In this document: positions 17,961 to 27,227 of the stretch, piece after piece
Position numbering within the stretch: the stretch's first letter is position 1
How the letters are laid out: each line of letters starts with the position of its first letter
Origin: Citricoccus sp. CH26A
GTDB lineage: Bacteria > Actinomycetota > Actinomycetes > Actinomycetales > Micrococcaceae
DNA: 64,000 nt
Reading direction: 5' to 3'
Assembly: GCF_000224415.1 (NCBI RefSeq)
Contig: NZ_AFXQ01000009.1
Coordinates: 57,047 to 121,046 of the forward strand
Translations under genes and position numbers: made by a program
Notes under the pieces: generated by a model
What the model saw: the letters and a program-made list of their open reading frames with translations, nothing else
Told to the model about the DNA's origin: nothing
Databases searched by the model: none

Positions 17961-19568
17961 GTGACGCCATCCATCGCACTTCAGCAACAGCAATCGATCG
18001 GGGACTGGCTCGCCGACGCCGCCTACCGGCATCCGAGCGCCGCCCTCACCGTGGAGGGATGCGCCACGTCCGTCGCCGAGGTGGACGTCCTGGCCGGCCG
18101 GTCCGCTGCAGGCTTCCGGGCCCTGGGCCTGGTTCCCGGCGACCGGGTCTGCCTCGTCATGTCGGCCGGCGTCGAGGCGCTGGCCGTGTGGTTCGGACTG
18201 GCGCGGGCCGGTCTCGTCGAGGTCCCGCTCAATCCGGGCAGCGGATCACAACTGCTCCGCTACTGCATCGAGCAGTCCGGGGCGACGGTGGTGGTCTGCG
18301 ACGGGGAGCGTGAAGCGGCGGTCCGTGAGTGCCTGCAGGGCGTCGATGCGGTGCGCCACCTGGTTGTCGCCGGGCCGGGAGCCGCCGGAACCGACCGACG
18401 GGGACCGGAGGGCCGGGGCGCGCGAGTCCATCGCGTCACGCTCGACGAGGTGCTGGACCACGCCGCGGACACCTCCTGCGACGTGGATCCGGCCTCGGCG
18501 GCCGTCATCCTGTACACCTCGGGGACCACGGGCCCGCCCAAGGGGGTGCTGCTCAGCCACCGTGCGAACATCAACCTGGCCCGGCACACCGTCTCCCTGC
18601 TGGAGTACACGGCCGCAGACCGCCTGTACTCGGTGTTCCCGCTGTACCACAGCAACGCGAGGTACTGCAGCGTCATGGCGGCCATCGAGTCCGGAGCCGA
18701 CCTCGTCATGCACCGGAGGTTCTCCGCCAGCCGGTTCTGGGACATCTGCCGAGAGCACGGCATCACCGCGTTCAACTACCAGGGCGCGATGATGAGCATC
18801 CTGCACAAGCAACCGCCTCGCCCCGACGACGCCGACAACCCGGTCCGGCTCGGTTTCGGCGCGCCCTGCCCCCCGGAGATCTTCGCGGACTTCGAGCGGC
18901 GCTTCCAGGTTCGCCTGACCGAGATCTACGGCAGTACGGAGGTATCGATCGTCACCGACATGCCGCCGTGGGACCGGAAGATCGGCACGGCCGGCAATGA
19001 GTCGGAGAACTACCAGGTGGCGGTCGTGGACGCCGGGGATGAGCCGGTGGCCGCCGGGACGACGGGGGAGATCGTGGTCCGGCCGAAGAAGCCGGGATGG
19101 ATGTTCGACGGCTATCACCGGATGCCCGAGGCCACCGCCACGAGCTGGCGCAACCTCTGGTTCCACACCGGCGACCGCGGATACCTCGACGACGAGGGCT
19201 TCCTCACCTTCGTCGACCGCCTCAAGGACACCGTCCGACGCCGCGGGGAGAACATCTCCTCCTGGGAGATCGAGCGGGTCGTCGGTCAGCACTCGGACGT
19301 GGCCCAGGTCGCTGCCTACGGGGTGCCGTCGGAGCTCAGCGAGGAAGAGGTGATGGTCGCCGTCGTGCCGCGCGACGGCCGTACGGTCGATCCTGCCGGC
19401 CTGGTGGCCCATTGCTCCGGAGCGCTCACGTCGTTCGCCGTCCCTCGCTACGTCAGGCGTGTCGAGGCCCTGCCCATGACCCCGAGCCAACGGGTGGAGA
19501 AGTATCGCCTGCGCGCCGAGGGCGTCACCGAGGACACCTGGGACAGCCAGGGCAGGCAGAATGACTGA
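17961..19568 (+). CDS. AMP-forming acyl-CoA ligase
   Basis: A 535-residue ANL-superfamily ligase starting at GTG 17961 (GGGGAAGGA upstream). P-loop VILYTSGTTGPPKGV, YGSTEVSI (A5), HTGDRGYLDDEGFLTFVDR (A7), RRRGENISSWEIE (A8) and a C-terminal TPSQRVEKYRL with the A10 Lys. Similar in type to CaiC/carnitine-CoA ligase-like enzymes. It would activate a carboxylic acid to its CoA ester after uptake. The stop overlaps the next gene by 8 bases. Confidence 0.88.
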   Translation: MTPSIALQQQQSIGDWLADAAYRHPSAALTVEGCATSVAEVDVLAGRSAAGFRALGLVPGDRVCLVMSAGVEALAVWFGLARAGLVEVPLNPGSGSQLLRYCIEQSGATVVVCDGEREAAVRECLQGVDAVRHLVVAGPGAAGTDRRGPEGRGARVHRVTLDEVLDHAADTSCDVDPASAAVILYTSGTTGPPKGVLLSHRANINLARHTVSLLEYTAADRLYSVFPLYHSNARYCSVMAAIESGADLVMHRRFSASRFWDICREHGITAFNYQGAMMSILHKQPPRPDDADNPVRLGFGAPCPPEIFADFERRFQVRLTEIYGSTEVSIVTDMPPWDRKIGTAGNESENYQVAVVDAGDEPVAAGTTGEIVVRPKKPGWMFDGYHRMPEATATSWRNLWFHTGDRGYLDDEGFLTFVDRLKDTVRRRGENISSWEIERVVGQHSDVAQVAAYGVPSELSEEEVMVAVVPRDGRTVDPAGLVAHCSGALTSFAVPRYVRRVEALPMTPSQRVEKYRLRAEGVTEDTWDSQGRQND

Positions 19569-20325
19569 GTCCCTGGACCGGTTCACGCTCGTCGAGCACT
19601 CCGAGCACGTGGTCGAACTCAGGATGTCCCGCCCGGAGAAGCTCAACGCCATGGACCGGTGCTGGTTCCGGGAACTGACGTTCCTCATGGGACGGTTCGG
19701 GGTGGAGGACTCGGTTCGTGCGGTCGTCCTCACGGGAGAGGGGCGGGCCTTCTCGGCCGGCGGCGACATCGACATGTTCCACGACCTGGCCGGCGACGTG
19801 GGCCGCGTGAGGCCGCACTTGCGTGCGGTCTACGACGCCTTCCAGTCCGTCGAGCGCTGCGCCGTACCGGTGATCGCCGCGGTCAACGGCCTGGCCTACG
19901 GGGGAGGGACCGAACTGGCGCTGGCCTGCGACGTCGTCGTCGCCGGCGAGTCGGCCCGCTTCGCCTTCAAGGAGCCCGAGGTCGGCCTCCAACCGGGATT
20001 CGGCATCGTCCGCGGCCCCCAGGCGATGGGCCGCCAGTGGACGGCCTATCTGGCCTTGACCGGGCGTGCGATCGATGCCGAGCGGGCCCGGGCGTGCGGC
20101 CTGGTCCAGGAGGTCCACCCCGACGGCGAGTTGCTCGACCAGGCACTGGGCCTCGCCCGGGACATCGCGACGAAGCCACCCCTCGCCGTCCAGGTGGGCA
20201 AGGCGTTCATCAATCGGGACACCACCGGCGGTTTCGCCGAGTCAGTGGAGGCGACGGCCCTGCTGTTCGGCACGGATGAGCACCGGGAGGCGGTGTCCGC
20301 GTTCCGGAGCAGCCGAGGACGTTGA
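19561..20325 (+). CDS. Enoyl-CoA hydratase/isomerase family protein
   Basis: A 254-residue crotonase: RPEKLNAMDR, FSAGGDIDMFHDL and NGLAYGGGTELALACD make the CoA pocket and oxyanion hole. At the second catalytic position it reads FKEPEVGLQPG, holding the Glu of EPEVGL. Likely hydrates an enoyl-CoA made in this cluster. Overlaps the ligase by 8 bases and is followed by a terminator-like hairpin. Confidence 0.88.
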   Translation: MTESLDRFTLVEHSEHVVELRMSRPEKLNAMDRCWFRELTFLMGRFGVEDSVRAVVLTGEGRAFSAGGDIDMFHDLAGDVGRVRPHLRAVYDAFQSVERCAVPVIAAVNGLAYGGGTELALACDVVVAGESARFAFKEPEVGLQPGFGIVRGPQAMGRQWTAYLALTGRAIDAERARACGLVQEVHPDGELLDQALGLARDIATKPPLAVQVGKAFINRDTTGGFAESVEATALLFGTDEHREAVSAFRSSRGR

Positions 20326-20351
20326 GTTCCCGCCCGTGGACGGGCGGGAAC
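20326..20351 (+). terminator. Terminator hairpin after the ligase/hydratase genes
   Basis: A perfect 11-bp stem (GTTCCCGCCCG / CGGGCGGGAAC) with loop TGGA immediately after the stop at 20325. Confidence 0.6.
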
Positions 20352-20357
20352 GTGGCC

Positions 20358-20397
20358 TTGATCACGCTCGAAACATCCGTCATAATGATGATTACTA
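20358..20397 (+). promoter_or_regulatory. Promoter with overlapping AT-rich operator-like motif
   Basis: A -35 TTGATC (20358-20363), a 17-base spacer and a -10 CATAAT (20381-20386). The motif CATAATGATGATTACTAAA covers the -10 and start point, where a repressor would block RNA polymerase. Drives the SDR and LLM genes. Confidence 0.6.
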
Positions 20398-20483
20398 AAT
20401 GGGTCGAGGGTGACGACGGGGCATTCCGTCGCGCGGCCTGCGTCGCCCACGGCCGAGAAGCCGTTCACTGAAGAAGGTAAACC

Positions 20484-21245
20484 ATGCTGCTGCAGAACAA
20501 GGTCGCACTCGTCACCGCCGGTGGCTCTGGGATGGGCAAGGCGGGCGCTGAGCGTTTTGCCGAGCAGGGAGCGTTCGTCTACGTGGTCGACCGCGACGAG
20601 TCCGCCACCCAGTCCGTGGTGGAGGGGATCCGCGAGAAGGGCGGAGAAGCCGCCGGAATCGTCGCGGACGTCCGCGACCTGGAGGCGCTGCAGGGGATCG
20701 CCCAGCGCGTGGAGAAGGAGCACGGCGTGCTCCACGTCCTGTACAACAACGTCGGGATCCCCGGGGCGGCGGGAATGGACCTGAGCTCCGAGGACTGGGA
20801 CGCACTGATCGAGATCAATGCCCGGGCCAGCTTCTACCTCACCCACTACCTGACCGAGGTCCTCAAGGCGGCTGATGGCGCCTCGGTGATCTTCAAGAGC
20901 TCCAGTTCCGGGCTGGTCGGGTCCCCCTTCAGCCCGCTGTACTCGTTCACCAAGGGTGGCCTCATCGCCCTGGTGCGCTCCCTGGCCCTCGCCTTCGCGG
21001 CGGACAAGATCCGTGTCAATGCCATTGCGCCCGGCTCCGTCGACACCCCCGGCCTGTCCGGTTTCTTCCGGGCCTCGCCCGAGGAGGTGGAGGAGCGCAA
21101 GAAGGCGTTCTTCGCCCAGATCCCGCTCGGCCGGGCCTCGCAGCCGGAGGAGATCGCCAACGTCGCGCTCTTCCTGGCCAGCGGACTGTCCAGCTATGTC
21201 ACGGGCATCACCGTGCCCGTTGACGGCGGACTCACCGCCAAGTAG
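20484..21245 (+). CDS. Short-chain dehydrogenase/reductase
   Basis: A 253-residue classical SDR: TAGGSGMGKAG cofactor loop, NNVG strand, a Ser-rich stretch SSSSGLVGS with the active-site Ser, YSFTK as the YxxxK motif and VPVDGGLTAK at the end. DRDE after beta-2 favours NAD over NADP. Probably oxidises a hydroxyl to a ketone (or the reverse) in the pathway. Followed closely by an LLM oxidoreductase. Confidence 0.88.
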   Translation: MLLQNKVALVTAGGSGMGKAGAERFAEQGAFVYVVDRDESATQSVVEGIREKGGEAAGIVADVRDLEALQGIAQRVEKEHGVLHVLYNNVGIPGAAGMDLSSEDWDALIEINARASFYLTHYLTEVLKAADGASVIFKSSSSGLVGSPFSPLYSFTKGGLIALVRSLALAFAADKIRVNAIAPGSVDTPGLSGFFRASPEEVEERKKAFFAQIPLGRASQPEEIANVALFLASGLSSYVTGITVPVDGGLTAK

Positions 21246-21286
21246 ACCGATGGCCCCCTAGGGGGCGAGACAGCAAGGAGATCACC

Positions 21287-22345
21287 ATGGATTTCGGCAT
21301 CCTCATGGGCGACCAGCCGGTCGAGTCCTCACCGCTCAAGCACCTCGACCTCATGCTGCGCAAGGTCGAGGCCGCACAGGAGGCGGGTTTCAAGTACCTG
21401 ACCATCGGCCAGCACTTCCTCTACGACGGCTTCCGCTGGTTGCAGCCCATTCCCCTGCTGGCCCGACTGGCCGCGGAGCTCGACGACGACGTCCGCCTGG
21501 GGACCACGGTGCTGGTCGGTCCGGTCCAGCACCCGGTCATCCTGGCCGAGGAACTCGCAACCTTGGACATCGTGACGCGGGGCAGGCTCGTCGTCGGGAT
21601 CGGCACCGGATACCTGCCCCAGGAATACGAGACGATGGGGGTGAACTTCAAGCAGCGCTACGGCCGGCTGGAGGAACTCATCGAGGTCATGACCAAGTTG
21701 TGGACCCAGGACCGGGTGACGCACCACGGCAAGTTCTGGGACATCGAGGACGCGCCGACGCACATCCGGCCGGTCCAGGAGCCCCGGCCGCCGATCTGGC
21801 TCGGCGCCATGAAGGAAACCGGCGTGCGCCGCGCGGCACGCCTGGGCGACGTCTGGACGATCACCCCGCAGCAGACCATCGACCAGGTGGAGGACCTCAT
21901 CCGCATCTATGTGGACGAGCGGCTGGACGCCGGCCTGCCGCTGAACAAGCTTCCGCTGCGCAGGGAGCTGATGATCGGCCGGGACTTCGACGACGCAGTG
22001 GACAACTTCGCGGCCGTGGCCCGCGTGAAGTACGAGGCCTATGCGGACCGGGGAATGGACCTGCTCTCCAACGAGGCGGTTCGTGAGGGTTTCGTGGACA
22101 CCGTGCGTGACCACGTATTGCTCGGTTCCGCGGATGATGTGCGGAACCAGATCGCGTCCATCGCCGAGCGCCTTCCCGTCGGCCCGCTCCTGATCCGGCC
22201 GCACTGGCCGGGCATGGACGCCGAGCAGACGGCGGCGTACCTCAAGAAGGTGGGCGAGGAGGTCGTCAAGCCGCTGGCCGGCCTGGAGAGCACCACCTTC
22301 GAGGGCGTGATGGCGACAGCCGGCACTGCCGACCGGGCGGGGTGA
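21287..22345 (+). CDS. LLM-class flavin/F420-dependent oxidoreductase
   Basis: A 352-residue luciferase-like TIM barrel: MDFGILMGDQP, GFKYLTIGQHFLYDGF, VRLGTTVLVGPVQHPV, RLVVGIGTGYLPQEY and the segment RPPIWLGAMKETGVRRAARLGD are all typical. AAGGAG upstream. The family includes FMN monooxygenases and F420-dependent reductases; local F420 genes make F420 use plausible. Pairs with the upstream SDR (41-base gap). Confidence 0.85.
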   Translation: MDFGILMGDQPVESSPLKHLDLMLRKVEAAQEAGFKYLTIGQHFLYDGFRWLQPIPLLARLAAELDDDVRLGTTVLVGPVQHPVILAEELATLDIVTRGRLVVGIGTGYLPQEYETMGVNFKQRYGRLEELIEVMTKLWTQDRVTHHGKFWDIEDAPTHIRPVQEPRPPIWLGAMKETGVRRAARLGDVWTITPQQTIDQVEDLIRIYVDERLDAGLPLNKLPLRRELMIGRDFDDAVDNFAAVARVKYEAYADRGMDLLSNEAVREGFVDTVRDHVLLGSADDVRNQIASIAERLPVGPLLIRPHWPGMDAEQTAAYLKKVGEEVVKPLAGLESTTFEGVMATAGTADRAG

Positions 22346-22644
22346 TCACGGGCTTCGCTGGCTGTGCTGCACGGACGTGGGCACTGGACCCGTGTCCTCA
22401 CGGCACCGCCGGTCCATGGTCCCCTGGGGGTCCGGTCGGGCTGGAACTGCCCTCGCCCGCATCGGTGAGCGCATTGTTCACGCGTGGCCTCGCCCAGATC
22501 ACGCTGACCAGTCGGTCGGCACTATGCACGGCTTGGGAACAGGCGCGTGGGGCCACGGTGCCGTCCGGAGCCGAGGACGCTCGATGGCGCACGACGGTCG
22601 TCGACCGCAAGACGTGACGCGCTCCTGATCCGCTGTCCCCACAA
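22346..22644. other. Intergenic stretch, no supported gene
   Basis: About 300 bases after the LLM gene show no ORF with a plausible ribosome site or recognisable protein on either strand. The long open frames here are composition-driven. I see only GC-rich filler before the hairpin at 22645. Confidence 0.5.
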
Positions 22645-22690
22645 CGAGAGGCGCTTTCCCCCCGGCCGTGCCGGGGGAAAGCGCCTCTCG
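22645..22690. terminator. Long perfect hairpin, probable bidirectional terminator
   Basis: Arms of 17-18 bp (CGAGAGGCGCTTTCCCC / GGGGAAAGCGCCTCTCG) with a 10-12 base GC loop. No U-tract, but by far the longest perfect stem in the window. It separates the SDR/LLM unit from the ligase operon at 22968. Confidence 0.55.
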
Positions 22691-22898
22691 GCTTGGTGGA
22701 GATGGTACGGGCGTCGCCGTCGAGAGTGCTCAGCGCCCTCACCGTTCCCTCCGGGGTCCCTCCGGTATCGCCCGGGCGGCGCGATCCTTCTGGACGCGCG
22801 AACTCCACGGTGGCAGGACTCGTACGCGCGCCGTTCTCCACCGGACATAAACTAGTCGCATCATTGTCAGGAACGTCGGATCGGTGCTACGGTTCAGG

Positions 22899-22918
22899 AT
22901 TGTTAGCCAGACAACATT
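22899..22918 (+). promoter_or_regulatory. GntR-type operator candidate upstream of ligase operon
   Basis: ATTGTTAGCCAGACAAC contains an inverted TTGT-N7-ACAA, the shape bound by FadR-subfamily GntR regulators. A second ATTGTC at 22863-22868 lies upstream. It is about 50 bases before the ATG at 22968. Confidence 0.45.
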
Positions 22919-22967
22919 CTCGATGGCGGTCAGCCATGATTTCAGTTCCTACGGTCGGAGGTAGTCG

Positions 22968-24629
22968 ATGAGCCAGCGGCAGGTCTACACGGATCTGGTC
23001 CCCACGTTCCCGGACCCGGAGAGCTGGACCCTCGACCAGGTGCTCCGGCACCACGCGTCGGTCCGCCCCACCGCCGTGTGCCTCGACGCACCGGTGGAGG
23101 ACGCCCGCTGGACCTACGCCGAGGCCCTGTCCAGCGCAGAGCGGATCGCCGGCACCTGGCTGACGGCCGGCGGGCAGCCGGGGGACCGGGTGGCCATCAT
23201 GGCGATGAACTCCTCCCAGCTCGTGCGCTCCTGGTGGGGCGCGGCCTTGGGCAACCTGGTCGAGGTCCCGATCAACACCAACTACGAGGGCGAGTTCCTC
23301 CGCCACCAGCTCAATGTCGTCGACGCCCGCTTCGCGGTCATCGACGACACCTTCGCGTCGCGCTTCGTCGCCATCGCCGAGCATGCCCGCGGGATCAAGC
23401 GCTTCTGGGTGATCGACACGGGGACCGGGCAGCGGGATGCGGCCATCGAGTTGTTGCGCTCCCATGGCTGGGAGGCCGCTGCCTGGGAGGAGCTCGAGGA
23501 GGGACCCATCCTGGAGATGGTGCCGCCGCGCGCACAGGACCTCGGGGCGATCTTCTTCACCTCCGGAACCACCGGCCCTTCCAAGGGCGTCTCGATGCCG
23601 CACTCACAGCTCTACTTCTTCGCCCAGGAAGTCGTCTGCCTGACCCGGCTGACCGAGGACGACACGTACCTGACCACGACGCCGCTCTTCCACGGCAATG
23701 CGCAGTTCATGGCCGTCTACCCCGTCATCATCGCCGGGGGCCGGGCGGTCATCCGTCCCAAGTTCAGTGCCAGCCGCTGGATCGACCACGTCCGTGACTC
23801 GGGCGTCACGGTCACGAACTTCGTCGGCGTGATGATGGACTTCGCGTGGAAGCAGCCGCCCCGCGAGGACGACCGGGACAATGTGCTCCGTGCGGTGTAC
23901 GCCGCTCCCACGGCCAGCACGATCGTGGAGCAGTTCAAGGAGCGGTACGGCATCGAGGCGTTCGTCGACGCCTTCGGACTGACCGAGACCTGTGCGCCCA
24001 TCCTCTCGCCGTACGGGGTTCCGCGCCCCGCTGGCGCTGCCGGACTGGTGGCTGCGGACTGGTTCGACGTCCGGCTGGTGGACCCGGAGACGGATCGTGA
24101 GGTCCCGGTCGGAGAGGTCGGCGAACTCGTGGTTCGTCCGGTCCAGCCGTGGACCTGCAGCAACGGGTACTACGGGATGCCGGAGAAGACCCTGGAAGCC
24201 TGGCGGAACCTGTGGTTCCACACCGGCGACGCCCTCCGGCAGGACGAGGACGGCTGGTTCTACTTCGTGGACCGCTACAAGGACGCCCTGCGCCGCCGGG
24301 GCGAGAACATTAGCTCGTATGAGATCGAGGCCGCGGTCATGGGGCACCCGGCCGTGGTCGAATGCGCCGTCGTCGGCGTCCCTGCCGACGTCGAGGCGGG
24401 CGAGGACGAGGTCCTGGCCGTCGTCGTCGTCTCCGAGGACGTGGAGCCCGCCGAGATCCTCGACTGGTGCGAGGGCCGGATCCCGGCGTTCGCCATCCCC
24501 CGGTACCTGCGCATCGTGGATGAACTGCCCAAGACCCCCTCTCAGAAGATCCGCAAGGCCGTGTTGCGCGTCGAAGCCGTCGACGGCAGCACCTTCGACC
24601 GCAACGCCGCAGCGGCACCGGTCTCCTGA
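22968..24629 (+). CDS. AMP-forming acyl-CoA ligase (CaiC-like)
   Basis: A 553-residue ANL ligase: IFFTSGTTGPSKGV, FGLTETCAP, HTGDALRQDEDGWFYFVDRYKD, RRRGENISSYEIE and C-terminal TPSQKIRKAVL. It resembles crotonobetaine/carnitine-CoA ligases and is a paralogue of the ligase at 17961. It heads an operon with an acyl-CoA dehydrogenase, a CitE-like lyase, a MaoC hydratase and an aldehyde dehydrogenase, so the product is probably a branched or dicarboxylic acyl-CoA. Substrate unknown. Confidence 0.88.
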   Translation: MSQRQVYTDLVPTFPDPESWTLDQVLRHHASVRPTAVCLDAPVEDARWTYAEALSSAERIAGTWLTAGGQPGDRVAIMAMNSSQLVRSWWGAALGNLVEVPINTNYEGEFLRHQLNVVDARFAVIDDTFASRFVAIAEHARGIKRFWVIDTGTGQRDAAIELLRSHGWEAAAWEELEEGPILEMVPPRAQDLGAIFFTSGTTGPSKGVSMPHSQLYFFAQEVVCLTRLTEDDTYLTTTPLFHGNAQFMAVYPVIIAGGRAVIRPKFSASRWIDHVRDSGVTVTNFVGVMMDFAWKQPPREDDRDNVLRAVYAAPTASTIVEQFKERYGIEAFVDAFGLTETCAPILSPYGVPRPAGAAGLVAADWFDVRLVDPETDREVPVGEVGELVVRPVQPWTCSNGYYGMPEKTLEAWRNLWFHTGDALRQDEDGWFYFVDRYKDALRRRGENISSYEIEAAVMGHPAVVECAVVGVPADVEAGEDEVLAVVVVSEDVEPAEILDWCEGRIPAFAIPRYLRIVDELPKTPSQKIRKAVLRVEAVDGSTFDRNAAAAPVS

Positions 24630-24661
24630 CGGACCGCCGACACACGAGAAAGTAGAGACGC

Positions 24662-25846
24662 ATGGCCATCAGCACTGACGCACTGCACGAGACCCAGACA
24701 CTGCACGAGGACATCCGTTCCTCCGTCAGGACGCTCATGAAGAGCTTCCCGGACGAGTACTGGATGGAGCACGACGAATCCAAGGAGTTCCCCTGGGAGT
24801 TCTACAACGCCGTGGCCGAGGCCGGCTGGCTGGGCCTGACCGTCCCCGAGGAGTACGGCGGCGGCGGGCTCGGCGTGACCGAGGCGGCCATCGTCGAGCA
24901 GGAGATCGCAGCCTCCGGCGCCGGCATGGGCGGCTGCAGTGCGGTGCACATCGGCATCTTCGGCTTCGAGCCGATCATCCACCACGGCAGCCAGAGCCTG
25001 AAGGACCGGTTCCTCCCGCGGGTGGTCACTGGCGAGTTGCACACCTCCTTCGCCGTGACCGAGCCGGACGCCGGCACGGACACCACGAACATCTCCACCT
25101 TCGCCAAGAAGGTGGACGGGGGTTACCTCATCTCGGGCCAGAAGGTCTGGATCACCAAGGCGCAGGAAGCCGAGCGCATGCTCATCCTCGCCCGCACCAG
25201 TCCGCGCGACCCCAACGCCAAACGCACGGCCGGCATGACCCTGTTCTTCGCCGAGATGGACCGGGAGCGGGTCTCCATCCGGCCCATCCCGAAGATGGGA
25301 CGCAACGCGGTCGACACCAACGAGCTGTTCATCGACGAACTGTTCGTGGCCGACGAGGACGTAGTCGGCGAGGTCGGACACGGTTTCCGGGCCATCCTCG
25401 GCGGACTGAACGCCGAGCGCGTCATCTCCGCGAATGCCGCCCTGGGCATCGGCAAGGCGGCGTTGCGCCGTGGCGTGCGCTACGCGAACGAGCGGGAAGT
25501 CTTCGGCCGTCCAATCGGTCAGAACCAGGGGATCGCCTTCCAGCTGGCCGAGGCCCAGGTGAAGCTCGACGCGGCCGAGGCCGTCGTCCAGAAGGCCGCC
25601 TGGATGGTCGACAACGGACTGCCGTGCGGCCGCGAGGCCAACGCCGCCAAGTACCTCTGCGCGGAGGCCGGCTTCTTCGCCGCGGACGCGGCGCTGCAGG
25701 TCCACGGCGGCTTCGGCTACGGCAAGGAGTTCCACGTGGAGCGCTACTTCCGCGAGGCCCGCCTGATGCGCATCGCACCGATCAGCCAGGAGATGGTCCT
25801 GAACTACTTCTCCGAGCACGTGCTCGGCCTGCCCAGGAGCTACTGA
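24662..25846 (+). CDS. Acyl-CoA dehydrogenase (IVD/LCAD-like)
   Basis: A 394-residue acyl-CoA dehydrogenase: VTEPDAGTDTTN, VWITKAQEAERM, ANEREVFGRPIGQNQ and QVHGGFGYGKEFHVERYFRE. The C-terminal catalytic IYEG is replaced by IAPISQEM; the base is likely Glu in NAERVISAN. This version is the one that travels with CitE and MaoC genes in actinobacteria. The stop TGA shares its A with the next ATG, so translation is coupled. Confidence 0.88.
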   Translation: MAISTDALHETQTLHEDIRSSVRTLMKSFPDEYWMEHDESKEFPWEFYNAVAEAGWLGLTVPEEYGGGGLGVTEAAIVEQEIAASGAGMGGCSAVHIGIFGFEPIIHHGSQSLKDRFLPRVVTGELHTSFAVTEPDAGTDTTNISTFAKKVDGGYLISGQKVWITKAQEAERMLILARTSPRDPNAKRTAGMTLFFAEMDRERVSIRPIPKMGRNAVDTNELFIDELFVADEDVVGEVGHGFRAILGGLNAERVISANAALGIGKAALRRGVRYANEREVFGRPIGQNQGIAFQLAEAQVKLDAAEAVVQKAAWMVDNGLPCGREANAAKYLCAEAGFFAADAALQVHGGFGYGKEFHVERYFREARLMRIAPISQEMVLNYFSEHVLGLPRSY

Positions 25847-26757
25847 TGCAGGCGTACCGGTCCATTCTCTTCGTCCCGGGGCACCGCCCCTCATGGGTCG
25901 ACAAGGCCATTGACGCCGGCGCGGACTGCGTGGTGCTCGACCTCGAGGACTCCGTCCCCGAGGCGGAGAAGGCCGCCGCGCGGGCGCTCGTCGCCGACTC
26001 GATCCGCCGGGTCCGCGTCACCAACGAGGACGTGGGGCTCTTCGTGCGGGTGAACCCGCTGGCCACGAAGCTCACCGGCGGCGATCTCGAGGAAGTGGTG
26101 GTCCCCGGGCTGAACGGGATCTTCGCCCCCAAGATCGAGAAGGCCACCGACGTCCTGCAGTACGACGCGCTGTTGGACCACTTCGAGGCGCGCAACGGTG
26201 TCGGGGGGCTGGAGTACATCGTCCCGGTGGAGACGGTCCAGGCCATCCAGAACTGCCGCGAGGTGGCCCTAGCCTCGCCGAGGGTCGGGGCGATGATCGG
26301 CCCGAGTGCCGAGCACGCCGACATCGCGCGTGCGGTGGGCTACGAGTGGACGCCCGAGGGCCTGGAGACGCTCTACCTGCGCAGCCGGGTGCTCCTGGCC
26401 TGCCGGGAGGCGGGCATCCATGCCCTGACCGGCCTCTGGGAGGACCTGGAGAACCTCGAGGGACTCCGCGAGTTCGCCCTCCGGGGACGGCAACTGGGCT
26501 TCCGCGGGATGATCGCGATCCACCCGAAGCACGTCGAGACCGTGAACGCCGTGTTCTCGCCCTCCGAGGAGGACATCGCCTTCTACGGCGGCATGGTCGA
26601 GGCCTACGAGTCCGCCGCGGCGCACGGGACCGGTGCCCTGCGCTACCGCGGACTGCACATCGACAAGGCGCACTACGACAAGGCGGTCGAATGGCTCGAC
26701 CGCGCCGCGCAGCTCACGTCGGGCGCGGCACAGACCACGACAGGAGGAAGGCGATGA
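25846..26757 (+). CDS. CitE-like HpcH/HpaI family CoA-ester lyase
   Basis: A 303-residue citrate-lyase-beta-like protein; the start is ATG 25846, not further upstream. Signature blocks SILFVPGHRP, DCVVLDLEDSVPEAEK, VRVNPL, GIFAPKIEKA, VPVETVQAIQN and GMIAIHPKHVE include the Mg-binding Glu/Asp and the CoA-contact residues. Family members cleave malyl-, methylmalyl-, citramalyl- or 3-hydroxy-3-methylglutaryl-type CoAs. Next to a MaoC hydratase, (S)-citramalyl-CoA or beta-methylmalyl-CoA lyase-like activity is a reasonable inference. Confidence 0.85.
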   Translation: MQAYRSILFVPGHRPSWVDKAIDAGADCVVLDLEDSVPEAEKAAARALVADSIRRVRVTNEDVGLFVRVNPLATKLTGGDLEEVVVPGLNGIFAPKIEKATDVLQYDALLDHFEARNGVGGLEYIVPVETVQAIQNCREVALASPRVGAMIGPSAEHADIARAVGYEWTPEGLETLYLRSRVLLACREAGIHALTGLWEDLENLEGLREFALRGRQLGFRGMIAIHPKHVETVNAVFSPSEEDIAFYGGMVEAYESAAAHGTGALRYRGLHIDKAHYDKAVEWLDRAAQLTSGAAQTTTGGRR

Positions 26758-27227
26758 CCATGCGCGGACTATGGTTCGAGGAATTCGAGGAGGGTGCGCA
26801 CTACAAGCATGCCCTGACGCGGACCATCACGGAGATGGACAACGTCATGTTCACGTCCCTGACGATGAACGTGGCACCGCTGCACCTGGACGAGGAATAC
26901 GCCAAGACGACGATCCACGGGCAGCGGGTCCTCAACAGCCTCTTCACGGTCGCCCTCATCGGAGCGTTCCACGTTCCGGAGCTGACCATGGGCACGACCC
27001 TGGGCAACCTCGGCTATGACTCCATCAAGTTCCCCCACCCGGTCTTCCACGGTGACACCCTTCGGGCGGAGACCACGATCCTCAAGAAGCGGGAGTCCAA
27101 GACCCGTGACGACTCCGGCATCGTCTGGTTCAAGCACCTCGGGCTCAACCAGCGCGACGAGGTCATCTGCGACATGGTCCGGGTCGGCCTGATGGCCAGG
27201 AAGCCGAAGGAGAGTGTGTCGGCATGA
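26754..27227 (+). CDS. MaoC-family (R)-enoyl-CoA hydratase-like protein
   Basis: A 157-residue hot-dog protein. ATG 26754 (AGGAGG upstream) overlaps the lyase stop by ATGA. The hydratase motif is TMNVAPLHLDEEYAK, with the His and with Thr-Met in place of the usual Gly-Asp, as in mesaconyl/itaconyl-CoA-type hydratases. Likely hydrates the enoyl-CoA made by the dehydrogenase to feed the CitE-like lyase. Stop and next start overlap (ATGA). Confidence 0.85.
   Translation: MTMRGLWFEEFEEGAHYKHALTRTITEMDNVMFTSLTMNVAPLHLDEEYAKTTIHGQRVLNSLFTVALIGAFHVPELTMGTTLGNLGYDSIKFPHPVFHGDTLRAETTILKKRESKTRDDSGIVWFKHLGLNQRDEVICDMVRVGLMARKPKESVSA

Noticed and set aside
22346..22967. Possible small gene or transposase remnant in the 620-bp gap
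   Set aside because: No frame has a ribosome site or recognisable motif on either strand; only a hairpin and an operator-like site are supported.
25624..25845. Longer N-terminus for the CitE-like lyase
   Set aside because: The family starts at SILFVPG shortly after ATG 25846; the extension is the shadow of the acyl-CoA dehydrogenase end.
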